Assembly (NCBI GenBank): GCA_018399455.1
Contig: JAGYOT010000164.1
Location: forward strand, 1 to 5,328
Length of the DNA stretch: 5,328 nucleotides
From: Desulfobacterales bacterium
GTDB lineage: Bacteria; Desulfobacterota; Desulfobacteria; Desulfobacterales; Desulfosalsimonadaceae
Direction: 5' to 3'
Shown here: in pieces, positions 5,064 through 5,328 of the stretch
Layout of the letters: every line of letters starts with the position of its first letter
Position numbering within the stretch: the first letter of the stretch is position 1
Made by a program: the position numbers and the translations under genes
Notes under the pieces: generated by a model
Seen by the model: only the letters and a program-made list of their open reading frames with translations
The model's database searches: none
Told to the model about the DNA's origin: nothing

Positions 5064-5130
5064 TTGGGCTTTGCGGACAATACCGACAATTTTATCGACA
5101 TTAACCGGCCAACTCCGAAAAGAGTAAACC

Positions 5131-5328
5131 ATGCGAGACGATATCATTCAAATCCGGTGGCACGGCCGCGGTGGCCAGGGGGCGATCACCGCAGCCAAAA
5201 TTGTGGCAAACGCGGCATTTTTCTCAGAATATGCCGGTGTCGTGATGACGCCGACATTCGGCACGGAACGGCGGGGGGCGCCGGTTTTGACCTCACTTAA
5301 AATCGCCAGAAATAAAATTTACGACCTC
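5131..5328 (+). CDS. 2-oxoacid:acceptor (ferredoxin) oxidoreductase, gamma-type subunit, C-terminus cut by the window edge
   Basis: The first 66 codons are open to the window end. The sequence matches the gamma domain of pyruvate/2-oxoacid:ferredoxin oxidoreductases: IRWHGRGGQGAITAAKI (8-24) with the GRGGQG motif, then VMTPTFGTERRGAPVLTSLKI (38-58, contains the FGxERRGAPV signature). Full subunits are about 180-200 residues, so about two thirds is missing. These cytosolic enzymes use thiamine diphosphate and iron-sulfur clusters to turn a 2-oxoacid plus CoA into acyl-CoA and CO2 while reducing ferredoxin; the delta (ferredoxin-like), alpha and beta subunits usually follow. Substrate (pyruvate, branched-chain 2-oxoacid, 2-oxoglutarate or aryl pyruvate) cannot be told from this part. 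The divergent ilvE makes a branched-chain substrate attractive, which is inference. The ATG at 5131 has a weak ribosome binding site, AAAAGAG (5118-5124), six bases upstream. Confidence 0.92.
   Translation, partial: MRDDIIQIRWHGRGGQGAITAAKIVANAAFFSEYAGVVMTPTFGTERRGAPVLTSLKIARNKIYDL

Overview
The window looks like ordinary chromosomal DNA of an anaerobic bacterium, most likely a Desulfobacterota member of the Desulfobacteraceae/Desulfosarcina kind. The evidence is the start of a ferredoxin-type 2-oxoacid oxidoreductase subunit, a methylenetetrahydrofolate reductase of the short type, moderate base composition with good Shine-Dalgarno sites, and an intergenic inverted repeat of a style I associate from memory with that group. 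The taxonomic call is inference; no rRNA or other marker gene is present.

Layout from left to right. (1) metF, minus strand, runs off the left edge with only its last few codons missing. (2) Divergent from it is a 115-residue protein of unknown function with a good sigma70-type promoter and a GC hairpin just before its ribosome binding site; a terminator-like hairpin follows. (3) A DUF72/YecE-family protein, plus strand, is followed by another terminator-like hairpin. (4) A 90-residue, charged, probably coiled-coil protein of unknown function. (5) An intergenic stretch of about 300 bases holds a 124-bp element with 21-bp inverted ends, then an AT-rich region that probably carries the promoter of the next gene. 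(6) A small heat-shock protein of the Hsp20/alpha-crystallin family. (7) A hairpin terminator lies between this gene and the convergent ilvE, minus strand, a branched-chain amino acid aminotransferase. (8) A 356-base divergent intergenic region follows, then the first 66 codons of a 2-oxoacid:acceptor oxidoreductase gamma subunit, which runs off the right edge.

Most genes appear to be single transcription units separated by terminators. The one functional pairing suggested by the layout is ilvE with the divergent oxidoreductase: the aminotransferase makes branched-chain 2-oxoacids from valine, leucine and isoleucine, and an oxidoreductase of this family could convert them to acyl-CoA while reducing ferredoxin. 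The substrate of the oxidoreductase cannot be read from its first 66 residues. I see no phage, insertion sequence, CRISPR array, RNA gene or defence system. The most unusual parts are the inverted-repeat element and what look like worn copies of its end next to the hsp20 promoter, the two small orphan genes, and an unexplained hairpin in the ilvE-oxidoreductase gap.
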